NCBI RefSeq assembly: GCF_001940525.2
Contig: NZ_CP019437.1
Location: forward strand, 1,772,501-1,836,500
DNA: 64,000 nt
Direction of reading: 5' to 3'
Origin: Thioclava nitratireducens
GTDB lineage: Bacteria; Pseudomonadota; Alphaproteobacteria; Rhodobacterales; Rhodobacteraceae
Numbering within the stretch: position 1 is the first letter of the stretch; the number at the start of each line of letters is the position of its first letter. The notes beneath the pieces were generated by a model. That model worked only from the letters and a program-made list of their open reading frames with translations, did not search any database and was not told where the DNA came from. This document shows positions 35,014 through 44,129 of the stretch, piece after piece. A program made the position numbers and the translations under genes.

Positions 35014-35615
35014 CTGGTGTTCTCGATTAATCTCAGCGCTTCCACGATGGCGGGATAGGCCGCACTTGCCAAGGCTTGTGCGAGCGATTGTCGGGTAATC
35101 CCGATTTCACTGGCGGCGGCGGTCTGGGTTGGAGGATCGGGGCGCAGCATCGGCATGACCGCGCGTGCCTGTGCCGGGGTCCAGCTCTCCGAGAGATGAT
35201 CGAAAAGTCGCAGTGCCGCGCCAAGCGGTCCGCCTGACGCATGGACGATGCGCGGACCCTCGAGACTGTCGAGAAGTTGGCCCGAGGCGGTGAAGACCGC
35301 CCCCGATGCCCCGTTCAGGTTGCCATCGGCAGGCAGCGTGCCGTCGCCCTCGGCCATCGCGATCCGGGTCGAGAACGCCTCGCCCAGAGCGCGCAACTTG
35401 GCCCGGATCAGCAGCGCAAGCCGGGCCTGAAGACGCGGCTCGGTGATCGCGATCTGCCAGCCATCCCCGCGATTGCGGGCGAAAGCCGTTTCGCCCAGTG
35501 CGGGCCGCAGTACTGCCGCCGCCCCCTCGATCGCATCGAGCGCCGCGCTCAGCTCCGACGCCGTTAGTCGGCTTGAGCCGACGATATCGCCGGTGAAAAC
35601 AATAAGATCCTTCAT
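35010..35615 (-). CDS. SatD-like protein with C-terminal helix-turn-helix
   Basis: The protein has 201 aa from the ATG at 35615; an ATG at 35639 would add eight residues. MKDLIVFTGDIVGSSRL and ARNRGDGWQIA resemble the SatD family N-terminus. The C-terminus (TQTAAASEIGITRQSLAQAL) reads as a helix-turn-helix, so it may bind DNA. Molecular role unknown. It is coupled to a DUF3307 membrane protein. A perfect 11 bp inverted repeat covers both candidate starts, suggesting self-regulation at the DNA or mRNA level. Confidence 0.65.
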   Translation of the reverse strand: MKDLIVFTGDIVGSSRLTASELSAALDAIEGAAAVLRPALGETAFARNRGDGWQIAITEPRLQARLALLIRAKLRALGEAFSTRIAMAEGDGTLPADGNLNGASGAVFTASGQLLDSLEGPRIVHASGGPLGAALRLFDHLSESWTPAQARAVMPMLRPDPPTQTAAASEIGITRQSLAQALASAAYPAIVEALRLIENTR

Positions 35616-35639
35616 GGAAGGGCTATTAAGCCCTTCCAT
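35614..35639 (-). promoter_or_regulatory. Perfect palindrome across the SatD-like start
   Basis: ATGGAAGGGCT (35614-35624), ATTA, AGCCCTTCCAT (35629-35639). The arms are perfectly complementary, and each end of the palindrome contributes a candidate ATG. It could be an operator for the HTH protein, an mRNA hairpin hiding the start, or a terminator without a T-run for the upstream reductase gene. Confidence 0.6.
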
Positions 35640-35660
35640 GGTCGTTTTCTAGCGCTCGCG

Positions 35661-36734
35661 TCACTCGTCGAGGAACGGATAATCCGTGTAGCCCTGAGCA
35701 CCACCGCCGTAGAACGTCTCCGAGTTCGGCTCGTTCAGCGGAGCGTCCTTCGCGAAACGCTTGGGCAGGTCCGGATTCGCGATGAAGAGCTTGCCGAAGG
35801 CCACCGCCGCCGCACCCTCTTTCAGCGCCGCTTCGGCCATCGCCTTGTCGTAGCCGTTATTCGCGATATACGGCGCTTTCGACTTCGCGCGCAGCATCTC
35901 GATCCCGTCCTCGGGCCACTCGCGCGGACCGCCGGTCTGACCTTCCACGAAGTGGACATAGGCCATAGGCTTGGTGTTGAGGAAATCGACCACCGCGCCG
36001 AACAGCTCGGCCGTGTTGCTGTCGATGCCCACGTTATTCGCGTTCGACCACGGCGAGAGACGGATGCCCACACGCTCGGCGCCCAGCACCTCGGTGACCG
36101 CATCGACCACTTCGCGCAGGAAGCGGGTGCGGTTCTCGATCGAGCCGCCGTACTCGTCTTCTCGTTTGTTCGAGGTGTCGCGCAGGAACTGATCGATCAG
36201 ATAGCCATTCGCGGCGTGAATCTCGACGCCATCGAAGCCCGCGGCCTGCGCATTGCGCGCGGCCTTGCGGTAATCTTCGACCGTCGCTGCGATTTCCTCG
36301 ACCGTCAGCGCATGCGGCGTGGTAGTCGCCACGAAGCCTTCGCCGTCGAAGGTCTTGGCCTCGGCCGAGATCGCAGACGGCCCGACCGGGTCACGCCCGT
36401 TCAGCAGCTGCGGCACCGAGATCCGGCCGACATGCCAGATTTGCGCGACGATCTTGCCGCCAGCCTCATGCACCGCGTCGGTGACTTTCTTCCAGCCCGC
36501 GACCTGCTCCTCGCTGTAGATGCCTGGCGTCCAGGCGTAGCCCTGACCCATCGGCGAAATCTGCGTGCCTTCGGTGACGATCAGCCCGGCGCCTGCACGC
36601 TGGCGATAATACTCGACCGTCATATCGGTCGGGTGCAGATCGGGGGCACGGTTGCGGGTCAGTGGCGCCATCACGAAGCGGTTGGCGATCTCGATCGCGC
36701 CGAGCTTCGTGGGGGAGAATAGCGTATCAGCCAT
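35661..36734 (-). CDS. Old yellow enzyme family alkene reductase
   Basis: The protein has 357 aa. It is an FMN-dependent NemA-type reductase: FSPTKLGAIEIANRFVMAPLTR at the start, QIWHVGR, the substrate-binding pair in GVEIHAANGYLIDQFL, and the C-terminal flavin-binding VAFGKLFIANPDL. Such enzymes reduce activated alkenes, N-ethylmaleimide or nitro compounds with NAD(P)H. GAGAGGA precedes the ATG. It ends 22 bases before the palindrome at 35614. Confidence 0.94.
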   Translation of the reverse strand: MADTLFSPTKLGAIEIANRFVMAPLTRNRAPDLHPTDMTVEYYRQRAGAGLIVTEGTQISPMGQGYAWTPGIYSEEQVAGWKKVTDAVHEAGGKIVAQIWHVGRISVPQLLNGRDPVGPSAISAEAKTFDGEGFVATTTPHALTVEEIAATVEDYRKAARNAQAAGFDGVEIHAANGYLIDQFLRDTSNKREDEYGGSIENRTRFLREVVDAVTEVLGAERVGIRLSPWSNANNVGIDSNTAELFGAVVDFLNTKPMAYVHFVEGQTGGPREWPEDGIEMLRAKSKAPYIANNGYDKAMAEAALKEGAAAVAFGKLFIANPDLPKRFAKDAPLNEPNSETFYGGGAQGYTDYPFLDE

Positions 36735-36844
36735 GTCAGTCCTCTCATCGGGTTTGACGTTCGGCCAGACGACATGGGGCTGCGCGGACGGGCGGCAAGT
36801 CCATCGCAGTGCGAAGGTTGTGTGCGCAAATGCAAGGAAACAAA

Positions 36845-36866
36845 AAGGGAGCCGCGCGGCTCCCTT
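36845..36866 (-). terminator. Terminator of the SufT-like gene
   Basis: AAGGGAGCCG and CGGCTCCCTT form a perfect 10 bp stem over two bases. On the minus strand it is followed by TTTTTGTTT. Confidence 0.85.
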
Positions 36867-36870
36867 CCTC

Positions 36871-36925
36871 TTGGTCGGAAATATCCTGGAAGCACCCGCA
36901 GGGTGAGGGGCAGAGCCCCTCCAAG
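36871..36925. repeat. Family A intergenic repeat
   Basis: TTGGTCGGAAATATCCTGGA then GCACCCGCAGGGTGAGGGGC and AGAGCCCCT, immediately 3' of the SufT-like gene. The core is slightly diverged (ATATCCTGG). Confidence 0.65.
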
Positions 36926-36927
36926 CC

Positions 36928-37293
36928 TCACATGAAGCCTAGTTCCAGCCGCGCCTCGTCGGACATCATGTCCATGCCCCATTGCGGATCGAAGGTCATC
37001 TCGACATCGACATCGCGCAGACCACCGACGCAGGCCACGGCATCGTGAACCCAACCCGGCATCTCGCCCGCGACGGGGCAGCCCGGAGCGGTGAGCGTCA
37101 TGATCACCTTCGCGTCATTCTCAGGGCTGATCTCGATCGTGTAGACGAGGCCGAGATCATAGATGTTCACCGGGATTTCCGGGTCATAGACGGTGCGGCA
37201 CGCTTCCACGACATTATCGTAGAGCGGATGGTCGGTCGTCGAGGGCTTGATCAGCGGCGTGCCTTCAAGCGGCTCTTCGGGCGTGGCGGTCAT
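36928..37293 (-). CDS. SufT-like iron-sulfur assembly protein (DUF59/MIP18)
   Basis: The protein has 121 aa from the ATG at 37293 (GGAAGAAG site); an upstream ATG at 37308 lacks one. Residues about 25-120 form a DUF59 domain: VYDPEIPVNIYDLGLVY, TLTAPGCPVAGEMPGWV with the conserved Cys, and MTFDPQWGMDMMS. This is the short SufT type linked to the SUF pathway. It likely helps Fe-S cluster maturation; the rest of suf is not in view. It is preceded by repeat family B. Confidence 0.9.
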   Translation of the reverse strand: MTATPEEPLEGTPLIKPSTTDHPLYDNVVEACRTVYDPEIPVNIYDLGLVYTIEISPENDAKVIMTLTAPGCPVAGEMPGWVHDAVACVGGLRDVDVEMTFDPQWGMDMMSDEARLELGFM

Positions 37294-37468
37294 GGCGGCT
37301 TCTTCCATCGGCAGGGGCGCCGGCAGGGCGCCTATCGAATTACTCGACTGTTTATCTAGGTGATAGGACCCGAGCCGTAAAGGGAGCTGTGGGCAGTCTG
37401 CTGATATGTGATGACGCAGCGCTGCGAAGCGGCAATGACGGAACGTTGTTTGTAAGGGACGCGTCCGA

Positions 37469-37612
37469 GCCCCGGGTGGGCGCGTGGCTTTGTGTGGGGC
37501 AGGGCGCTCAATCTCGCAAGCCCGGTGGGCGCTTGAGCCTGCGATGACGATGACATCGACAACGCGCCTTCCCGGGAAAGTTGGGCGCGGCCCGGGGCTG
37601 GTCGCCCCGGAC
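37469..37612 (+). repeat. Dispersed GC-rich foldable repeat, family B copy 2
   Basis: It contains the 27 bp block identical to the copy at 1833-1859 (here 37583-37609), as well as GGGTGGGCGC and CAAGCCCG segments in the same order. Arms AGCCCCGGG and CCCGGGGCT allow folding end to end. It occupies most of the 394-base gap between the SufT-like gene and prfA; in the rest I see nothing definite. Confidence 0.68.
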
Positions 37613-37687
37613 CAACGGGAGGAAGCGGCGCTCTCTTCACAACGCTCGCCGCTTGACGCCCCGCACGCTTCGCGCCAAACCAATCCC

Positions 37688-38743
37688 ATGTTGCCCGAAG
37701 AGAAACTCGACCAGATCCTCGCGCGCTTCGAGTACCTCGAGGCGCTGCTCAACGCTGGCGCGGAACCCGCCAAGATCGCCGAGATCAGCCGTGAATATTC
37801 CGAATTGAAGCCGGTCGTCACCCAGATCGAGGCATGGCGTCAGGCCCGCGCCGATCTGGCCGAGGCGGAAGGCTGGATGACCGATCCGGAAATGCGCGAT
37901 CTGGCCGAAGAGGAATTGCCGCGTCTCAAAGCCCGTATCCCCGAGATGGAACAGGCCTTGCGCGTGGCGCTTCTGCCCAAGGATGCCGCCGACGCGCGCC
38001 CCGCGATCCTGGAGATCCGCCCCGGCACGGGTGGCGAGGAAGCGGCGCTGTTCGCGGGTAACCTGTTGCGTATGTATCAGAAATACGCCGAGAAACATGG
38101 CTGGCGTTTCGAGATGATGGAGTTGACCGAGACCGAGCTGGGCGGCGTCAAGGAAGCCGTCGCGCGCATCGAAGGTGAGGGCGTCTTCGCCCGGCTGAAA
38201 TACGAATCCGGCGTTCACCGCGTGCAGCGCGTGCCGGAAACCGAGGCCGGCGGACGCATCCACACGTCTGCCGCGACCGTCGCCGTTCTGCCCGAGGTCG
38301 AGGCGGTCGATATCGACATTCCCGCCAATGACATTCGGATCGACACGATGCGGGCCTCCGGGGCAGGCGGCCAGCACGTCAACACGACGGATTCCGCGGT
38401 GCGCATCACCCATATCCCGACCGGGATCGTCGTGACCTCGTCTGAGAAATCCCAGCACCAGAACCGCGCCAATGCGATGGCCGTTCTGCGCGCGCGGCTG
38501 TTCGAGGCCGAACGCGACCGCGCGGCTTCGGAACGTGCCGAGACGCGGAAATCCCAGGTGGGTTCCGGCGACCGCTCGGAGCGCATCCGCACCTATAATT
38601 TCCCGCAAGGGCGGCTGACCGATCACCGCATCAACCTCACGCTCTATTCCCTTGATAAGGTTATGGAAGGCGAGATCGACGAAGTGGTCGACGCGCTGAT
38701 CGCCGACGATCAGGCGGCCAAGCTCGCGGAGATGGAGGCGTGA
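37688..38743 (+). CDS. prfA: Peptide chain release factor 1
   Basis: The protein has 351 aa. The peptide anticodon PET ([12 protein letters not shown]) reads UAA/UAG and GGQ ([15 protein letters not shown]) triggers hydrolysis. The start [11 protein letters not shown] matches the family. The long open frame upstream is repeat family B. Its stop overlaps the GTG start of prmC, whose product methylates the GGQ glutamine. Confidence 0.97.
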   Translation: MLPEEKLDQILARFEYLEALLNAGAEPAKIAEISREYSELKPVVTQIEAWRQARADLAEAEGWMTDPEMRDLAEEELPRLKARIPEMEQALRVALLPKDAADARPAILEIRPGTGGEEAALFAGNLLRMYQKYAEKHGWRFEMMELTETELGGVKEAVARIEGEGVFARLKYESGVHRVQRVPETEAGGRIHTSAATVAVLPEVEAVDIDIPANDIRIDTMRASGAGGQHVNTTDSAVRITHIPTGIVVTSSEKSQHQNRANAMAVLRARLFEAERDRAASERAETRKSQVGSGDRSERIRTYNFPQGRLTDHRINLTLYSLDKVMEGEIDEVVDALIADDQAAKLAEMEA

Positions 38744-39597
38744 GGGCGCAGGATGCGCTGGTCGCTGCGTCCCGCCGTCTGCGCGAGGCCGGGATCGAGG
38801 GCGCGCAGACCGATGCGCGCAGGCTGCTGGCCCATGCGCTGCAGATCGCACCCGACCGGCTGACGCTCGCCTTGCAAGACCCGCTGCCGGACGACGCGGT
38901 CGACCGGTTTGAGGCTGCGCTGACTGCCCGCGAGGCACGCCAGCCCGTCGCCCAGATTACCGGCAAGCGGCTGTTCTGGGGGCATGAATTCCGCGTCACC
39001 CGCGACACGCTCGATCCGCGCCCGGAGACGGAATTGCTGGTCGAGGTCGCGCTGGAGCGGCCCTTCGTTCACGCGCTCGACCTCGGAACGGGCACCGGCT
39101 GCATCCTGGTCTCGCTGCTGAAATCCATGCCCTTCGCGGCAGGGACGGGGACAGACCTGTCTCAAGCCGCGCTTGAGGTCGCGAAAGCCAATGCCGAGGC
39201 GCTCGGTGTCGCCAAACGCGCCAAGTTCCTGATTTCAGACTGGTTTGCCAATGTGCCGGGGCGTTATGACCTCATCGTCTCGAATCCCCCTTATATTGCG
39301 GAAGACGAGATGGCGGGGCTCTCTCAGGACGTGCGTGACTGGGAGCCGCTCTCGGCGCTGACGCCGGGCGGGGACGGGCTCGACGCCTATCGCGCCATTG
39401 CCCGCGGCGCGGGTGCGCGGCTGATGGCGGGCGGACGCCTCGCCGTCGAGATCGGTCCGACGCAGGCGCAGGCGGTTAGCGATCTCTTCGCAGCGCAGGG
39501 CCTTGAGAACATCGAGACCCGCCGTGATCTCGACGGCCGCGACCGCGTCATTTTGGCGCATAAACCCGGTGATCCGGCGGATTGCGGCACGTCCTGA
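38740..39597 (+). CDS. prmC: Release factor glutamine methyltransferase
   Basis: The protein has 285 aa from the GTG at 38740, overlapping the prfA stop by four bases (GTGA). The SAM-binding strand [16 protein letters not shown] and the catalytic NPPY motif ([13 protein letters not shown]) are present, with an N-terminal helical domain for the release factor. It methylates Gln in the GGQ motif of RF1 and RF2, both encoded in this window. Confidence 0.97.
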   Translation: MRAQDALVAASRRLREAGIEGAQTDARRLLAHALQIAPDRLTLALQDPLPDDAVDRFEAALTAREARQPVAQITGKRLFWGHEFRVTRDTLDPRPETELLVEVALERPFVHALDLGTGTGCILVSLLKSMPFAAGTGTDLSQAALEVAKANAEALGVAKRAKFLISDWFANVPGRYDLIVSNPPYIAEDEMAGLSQDVRDWEPLSALTPGGDGLDAYRAIARGAGARLMAGGRLAVEIGPTQAQAVSDLFAAQGLENIETRRDLDGRDRVILAHKPGDPADCGTS

Positions 39598-39671
39598 GCA
39601 CGAAATCGCGCAAAAACTTGGGGAAAACCCCGCGAATCCATCGAAATCGCGGATTTGATCGATTTTCTGAC

Positions 39672-39700
39672 TTGAAAGGTCGCCCCTCGCATGTTTAGTC
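39672..39700 (+). promoter_or_regulatory. Possible promoter of the DUF4167 gene
   Basis: TTGAAA (39672-39677) and TTAGTC (39695-39700) are 17 bases apart; the -10 box is poor. It lies 168 bases before the start. Confidence 0.25.
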
Positions 39701-39867
39701 AAGCCTGTGCAGGCCGGATATTGATCCCCCGCACGGCTCAGCTTCACAGCGCGGGTGTTTGGAACGAAACCGGGCAGGTATGCCCAGCGTGACAGTTCAG
39801 CCCGCAGGCCCTGCATTAGCGGCCATTTCCGAAAAGCCCGTGACAACGGGCCAAGAAAACGAAAGCC

Positions 39868-40638
39868 ATGAGATCTTCGAAATCCCGTTCGCGTAACAAG
39901 TCGAACCGTCAACGGTCGATGGGCAATATCGTCAACCGCGTCTTCGACAGCTCCGGCCCCGAAGGCAAGGTGCGCGGTACGCCGCAACAGATCATCGACA
40001 AATATCTGCAGCTCGCGCGCGACGCGCAGCTCGGCAACGACCGCGTGGCCGAACAGAACTTCCTGCAGCACGCAGAGCATTACACGCGAATGCTGGGCGA
40101 GGCGCAGAAAGAACAGGCCCGCGAGCAGGAAGCCCGCAACCAGCAGCGCCAGCAGAACAACCAGAATAACGGCAACCAGAACAATGGTGGCCAGAATAAT
40201 GGTGGTCAGAGCCACGGCGGCCACGGGCAAAGCGGCGGCCAGAACAGCGGTCAGAACGACGGTCAGCAGAATGACGGTCAAAACGAGACCGGCTCGAAAG
40301 GCGAGGCTCAGGACAATGCGTCCGAGCGCCGCGACGAGCGCTCCGAGGGCAAGTCGTCCGGGCGTAAGCGGAGCGAAAGCTCCGAGATGATGCCGCCGAT
40401 GCCGCAGCTGGACTCCGATGACGATTCCACCCTCGTCGATACGCCCGAAAGCCGTAGCCGCGGCGACGACGCGCCGAAGGCGGAAGAGCCCTCCGAAAAG
40501 CCGGAGAAGGCCGAGAAAGCTGAAAAGGCCGAGAAGCCCAAGCGTCCGCGCGCCCCGCGCAAGCCGCGCGCTCCGAAAGCCGAAAAGGCCGAAAAAGCCG
40601 AGGCGAGTGCCGAGCTGCCGAAGGCTTCAGGCGAGTAA
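39868..40638 (+). CDS. DUF4167 protein with long disordered tail
   Basis: The protein has 256 aa. The conserved N-terminal domain (about 10-95) begins with a basic RSSKSRSRNKSNRQRS and contains GNIVNRVFDSSGPEGKVRGT and QIIDKYLQLARDAQ. The rest is low-complexity: Gln/Asn/Gly repeats (about 95-140), an acidic-Ser stretch, then Lys-Ala-Glu-Pro blocks (EKAEKAEK, KRPRAPRKPRAPK). The family is almost confined to alphaproteobacteria and has no established function; the charges suggest nucleic-acid or ribosome binding. Confidence 0.9.
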   Translation: MRSSKSRSRNKSNRQRSMGNIVNRVFDSSGPEGKVRGTPQQIIDKYLQLARDAQLGNDRVAEQNFLQHAEHYTRMLGEAQKEQAREQEARNQQRQQNNQNNGNQNNGGQNNGGQSHGGHGQSGGQNSGQNDGQQNDGQNETGSKGEAQDNASERRDERSEGKSSGRKRSESSEMMPPMPQLDSDDDSTLVDTPESRSRGDDAPKAEEPSEKPEKAEKAEKAEKPKRPRAPRKPRAPKAEKAEKAEASAELPKASGE

Positions 40639-40660
40639 AGCCTCCCAAGAGATAGCGCGA

Positions 40661-40686
40661 GGCCCGCCAAGTTGGCGGGCCTTTTT
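40661..40686 (+). terminator. Rho-independent terminator of the DUF4167 gene
   Basis: GGCCCGCCAA pairs with TTGGCGGGCC and is followed by TTTTT. After it, 40687-40933 holds no recognisable gene. Confidence 0.93.
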
Positions 40687-40933
40687 GCATCTTGGGAGCG
40701 GGGCGGACGCTTCGCCCGTCTGGTTAGCGTGCGGATACACCCGGCCGCAGCTGCCATCCATCAGATGTGCCACGTGCAAGCCGACACGCGCGAACCGCGC
40801 AGCTCTCTCTATCGCGGCAGTTCAGCGGTGTGACCGGTCAGCATCGACGTGGGCAACTGGCCAATCCCGGAAATGAGGGAAGCGAAGACGATCTCGGCAC
40901 CGCGAGGCAAGTCGTCCTCGCGCGCGGCGCAGT

Positions 40934-41779
40934 TCATTCCTGTCCCGCGACGATGCGCGCGAGGCGGCAGAACTGCTCCAGCGTGACCCGTTCGGCGCGT
41001 TCGGTGGGCGCGATCCCAGCCTGCTCCAGCTTCGCCTCTATATCAGGGGCGACACCCTTGAGCGAAGCCCGCAGCATCTTGCGGCGCTGGTTGAAGCCCG
41101 CAGCCACGACCCGGCTGAGCGTTGCCGCATCGGCCGGATAGCGCGGCTCGGGCAGGGCGCGCAGATGCACCACCGCCGAATGCACCTTGGGTGCGGGCGT
41201 GAATGCCTCGGGCGGCAGGCTCATTACGATCTTCGCCTCGGCGCGCCATTGCGCGAGGATCGCGAGGCGGCCGTAATGCTTAGAGCCCGGCTTCGCCACG
41301 ATCCGCTCAGCCACCTCGCGCTGGAACATCAGCGTCAGGCTTTCCCAGAAGGGCGGCCAGTCTTTCGGCGTCAGCCAGCGCACCAGCAACTCGGTGCCCA
41401 CGTTATAGGGCAGGTTCGCGGCGATCTTGATCGGGGGCGTGAGATGCGCGAGCGGATCGACCTGCAGCGCATCGCCATTGATCACTTCGAGACGGCCCGG
41501 ATAGGCCTCGGCGATCTCGGCCAAGGCGGGCAGACAGCGTGTGTCCTTCTCGATCGCGAGCACCTTGCGCGCGCCCTCGGCCAGCAGCCCGCGCGTGAGA
41601 CCGCCGGGGCCGGGACCGACCTCCAGCACGTCGGCACCCGTCAGATCGCCCGCCGAGCGCGCGATCTTCGCGGTCAGGTTCAGGTCCAGCAGGAAGTTCT
41701 GCCCGAGGCTCTTCTTTGCCACCAGGTCATGCGTCTGCAGAACCTCGCGCAGCGGGGGCAGCCCGTCGATCGTGGCCAT
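40934..41779 (-). CDS. rsmA: 16S rRNA dimethyladenosine transferase (KsgA)
   Basis: The protein has 281 aa from the ATG at 41779, with a GTG one codon earlier. [14 protein letters not shown], the SAM motif [14 protein letters not shown] and the catalytic NLPYNV are diagnostic. It dimethylates two adjacent adenines near the 3' end of 16S rRNA. It is the last gene of a leftward cluster with pdxA and surA, the same order as in many proteobacteria. Confidence 0.97.
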   Translation of the reverse strand: MATIDGLPPLREVLQTHDLVAKKSLGQNFLLDLNLTAKIARSAGDLTGADVLEVGPGPGGLTRGLLAEGARKVLAIEKDTRCLPALAEIAEAYPGRLEVINGDALQVDPLAHLTPPIKIAANLPYNVGTELLVRWLTPKDWPPFWESLTLMFQREVAERIVAKPGSKHYGRLAILAQWRAEAKIVMSLPPEAFTPAPKVHSAVVHLRALPEPRYPADAATLSRVVAAGFNQRRKMLRASLKGVAPDIEAKLEQAGIAPTERAERVTLEQFCRLARIVAGQE

Positions 41780-41788
41780 CACGCAGCC

Positions 41789-42811
41789 TCAGTCATGCCG
41801 GGCCGCTCCCATCCGGGCCGCCATCTCCAGCGCCGCGATCAACGAGGCAGGGTTGGCGCGGCCCTGACCCGCGATGTCATAGGCGGTGCCATGATCGGGT
41901 GAGGTGCGCACGAAGGGCAGGCCGAGCGTGATATTCACCCCGCCGTCGAAATCGAGCGTCTTGATCGGGATCAGCGCCTGATCGTGATAGGCGCAGATCG
42001 CCGCGTCGTAATTCTGCCGGGCGCGCGCGTGGAACATCGTGTCGGCAGGCATCGGGCCCGCAACCGCGTAGCCCTCTTCGCGCAGACCGTCGAGCGTGTC
42101 GGCGATCCAGTCGCCTTCCTCGATGCCCATCGCCCCGCCTTCGCCTGCATGCGGGTTCAGCCCCGCGACCGCGATCCGTGGGGCCGAGAAGCCGAAATCG
42201 CGCCGCAACCCTTCATAGGTGATCCGCACCGTCTCGCGCAGAAGCTGCGGGGTCAGAAGTTTCGGTACTTCGGAGAGCGCGACATGGATCGTGGCGGGCA
42301 CCACGCGCAGCGGCGGGTCGACACGCGACGAGGCGAGCATCATCACTACCCGCTCGACGCCCGCGAGATGGGCCAGATATTCGGTATGGCCGGGGAAGGT
42401 GAACCTTGCCCCGTCTTTCAGCGCTTTCTTGTTGATCGGCGCGGTGCTGAGCGCAGCCCCTTCGCCGCGCATCACCAGATCGACGCCGCGCGCGATCACG
42501 TCGATCACGGCTTTCGCATTTGCGGGATCGGGCTCGCCCGGAAGGGCGGCGGCGGGAAATTCATGGGGCAGCACCGGCAGCCCGGCGCTGGCGTGGCGCA
42601 GCGCGTCGGCGGGTCGGTCGATCTCTCGGATCTTCGTGCCGCGCGGCAGATGCGCGGGGTCACCGATCCAGACGAAGGGCAGTTTCGCGCCGCAATGTTC
42701 CCAGGCGCGGGCGGCGATCTCTGGGCCAATCCCCGAGGGGTCGCCGCAGCTGAGGATCACGGGGCGGTCGGGCGCACGGGCTGCGGTGCGATCGGTCGGC
42801 TGGGCGCTCAT
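41789..42811 (-). CDS. pdxA: 4-hydroxythreonine-4-phosphate dehydrogenase
   Basis: The protein has 340 aa. SCGDPSGIGPEIAAR at the N-terminus, TAPINKKAL, FPGHTEYLA and AYHDQALIPIK are the PdxA blocks, with metal-binding His residues in GHTEY and YHDQ. It oxidises 4-phosphohydroxy-L-threonine in pyridoxal phosphate synthesis. The start overlaps the surA stop by four bases. Confidence 0.97.
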   Translation of the reverse strand: MSAQPTDRTAARAPDRPVILSCGDPSGIGPEIAARAWEHCGAKLPFVWIGDPAHLPRGTKIREIDRPADALRHASAGLPVLPHEFPAAALPGEPDPANAKAVIDVIARGVDLVMRGEGAALSTAPINKKALKDGARFTFPGHTEYLAHLAGVERVVMMLASSRVDPPLRVVPATIHVALSEVPKLLTPQLLRETVRITYEGLRRDFGFSAPRIAVAGLNPHAGEGGAMGIEEGDWIADTLDGLREEGYAVAGPMPADTMFHARARQNYDAAICAYHDQALIPIKTLDFDGGVNITLGLPFVRTSPDHGTAYDIAGQGRANPASLIAALEMAARMGAARHD

Positions 42812-44037
42812 TTGCGCACGATGACCGCTTCGGCTTCCAGATCGGCCATGTAGCCATTGGCGTAGGATTCCAGCGCCTTGTTCTCGAGAGCCGCGCGGAC
42901 CTGATCGCGGTCGGGAGCCGATTGGTCACCCTGGGGCGCAACCTTGCGATCGCAGAGCATCACGAGCACGTCGTTGGCGCCTTGCGGGATCACTTCGGTC
43001 TCGCCCACATCGAGATGCGCCAGCGCGAGCCCGATATTGGTCGGCACCTGCGCCTGCGCCACGTCCTCATGCTTGGTGAGCGCGCTCGGCGGGAAGCCCT
43101 TGCCGATCGTGTAGAGCTGGTTGCATTCGCGCGCCGCGGCCACCTGGCTCTGGATCTTGGCCGATTGCTGCGAGCCGGTCGGGCCGATCGCGAAGGTCAT
43201 GTAGCTGAGCGTCTGCGGGCCCGACGGCGCATCGCCGTCGCCAATCGCGCGCAGCATGAAGACCGCGACCGCGCCCTGAAGCTCGATCGGCTGGGTCGCG
43301 GTGCCGGGCTTGAGCTTGAGCACCACGCCGCGCAGTTGCGGCGGCAGCTTGTCGATCGGCATCCAGTCCAGACGCCCACCGCGTGCACGCGACGGCGCGG
43401 CCGAATATTGACGCGCGAGCGCGGCGAAAGCGCCCTCGCCCTGCGCGGCCGACAGCTGACGCGCTTGCCCCATCGCGGCCCGGGCGCGGCCCTGCGGTGC
43501 GGGGATGATCGCCTCCGATATCAGCACCTTCACGCCCTTGCCGGTCTGGCTCTCGGGCATCATCGCGCGGTCGACGTCGGATTTCGTGATGTTCACCTGC
43601 TGCCCGAAGCGTGCGCGGATCACCTGGCGCCAGACAAGGCCGGCTTCGGTGAAGTTGCGGAACGTGTTCGGATCGACGCCTTCCTTCTGCAGTGCCTGCA
43701 CGAATTCGTCGCCGGTCATGTTCGCGCGGCCAGCGAATTCATCCATGCCCTTCTGGATCGCGGCTTCGTCGAGCTTGATGCCGATGCGCTTGCCGGCCCA
43801 GATCCGCAGACGGTCCTCGATCAGCGCCTTCTCGGCGTCCTCGCGCGTGTTCGCGCCGGCGTTCAGCAGCTGCATGAAGCGCTGCCGCTGGTTGATTTCG
43901 TAGTCGGTCACGCCCATGCCGTTGACGGTGACGACGGGCGCGAAGCTACCGCCCGATTGCGCCTGCGCCGTTCCTGCGGCGAAGGGCAGGGCGAGCATTA
44001 GCGCCAGAAGGGTGAGCAGTCGGGTCATCATCGTCAT
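42808..44037 (-). CDS. surA: Periplasmic SurA-type peptidyl-prolyl isomerase/chaperone
   Basis: The protein has 409 aa from the ATG at 44037. A signal peptide (TRLLTLLALMLALPFAAGTAQAQS, cleavage after AQA) is followed by a SurA N-domain (VVTVNGMGVTDYEINQRQRFM) and a parvulin-like PPIase domain (about 180-280, SAAPSRARGGRLDWMPIDKLP). It escorts outer-membrane proteins through the periplasm; LptD, encoded just upstream, is a known client type. Sequence similarity outside these blocks is modest. Confidence 0.9.
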   Translation of the reverse strand: MTMMTRLLTLLALMLALPFAAGTAQAQSGGSFAPVVTVNGMGVTDYEINQRQRFMQLLNAGANTREDAEKALIEDRLRIWAGKRIGIKLDEAAIQKGMDEFAGRANMTGDEFVQALQKEGVDPNTFRNFTEAGLVWRQVIRARFGQQVNITKSDVDRAMMPESQTGKGVKVLISEAIIPAPQGRARAAMGQARQLSAAQGEGAFAALARQYSAAPSRARGGRLDWMPIDKLPPQLRGVVLKLKPGTATQPIELQGAVAVFMLRAIGDGDAPSGPQTLSYMTFAIGPTGSQQSAKIQSQVAAARECNQLYTIGKGFPPSALTKHEDVAQAQVPTNIGLALAHLDVGETEVIPQGANDVLVMLCDRKVAPQGDQSAPDRDQVRAALENKALESYANGYMADLEAEAVIVRK

Positions 44038-44129
44038 GAGCGTGCCTGTCCGTTTCGTCTCGTTCAGTCCTGGCCCTTGGGGCCTCGTTGATCCTCTGGG
44101 CCCGCTGGGCCGCTTTGCGATCCCCGGCC

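Noticed and set aside
40687..40933. Possible decayed gene between the DUF4167 terminator and rsmA
   Set aside because: Short open frames exist but none has a ribosome site or recognisable family; I see nothing firm in this stretch.
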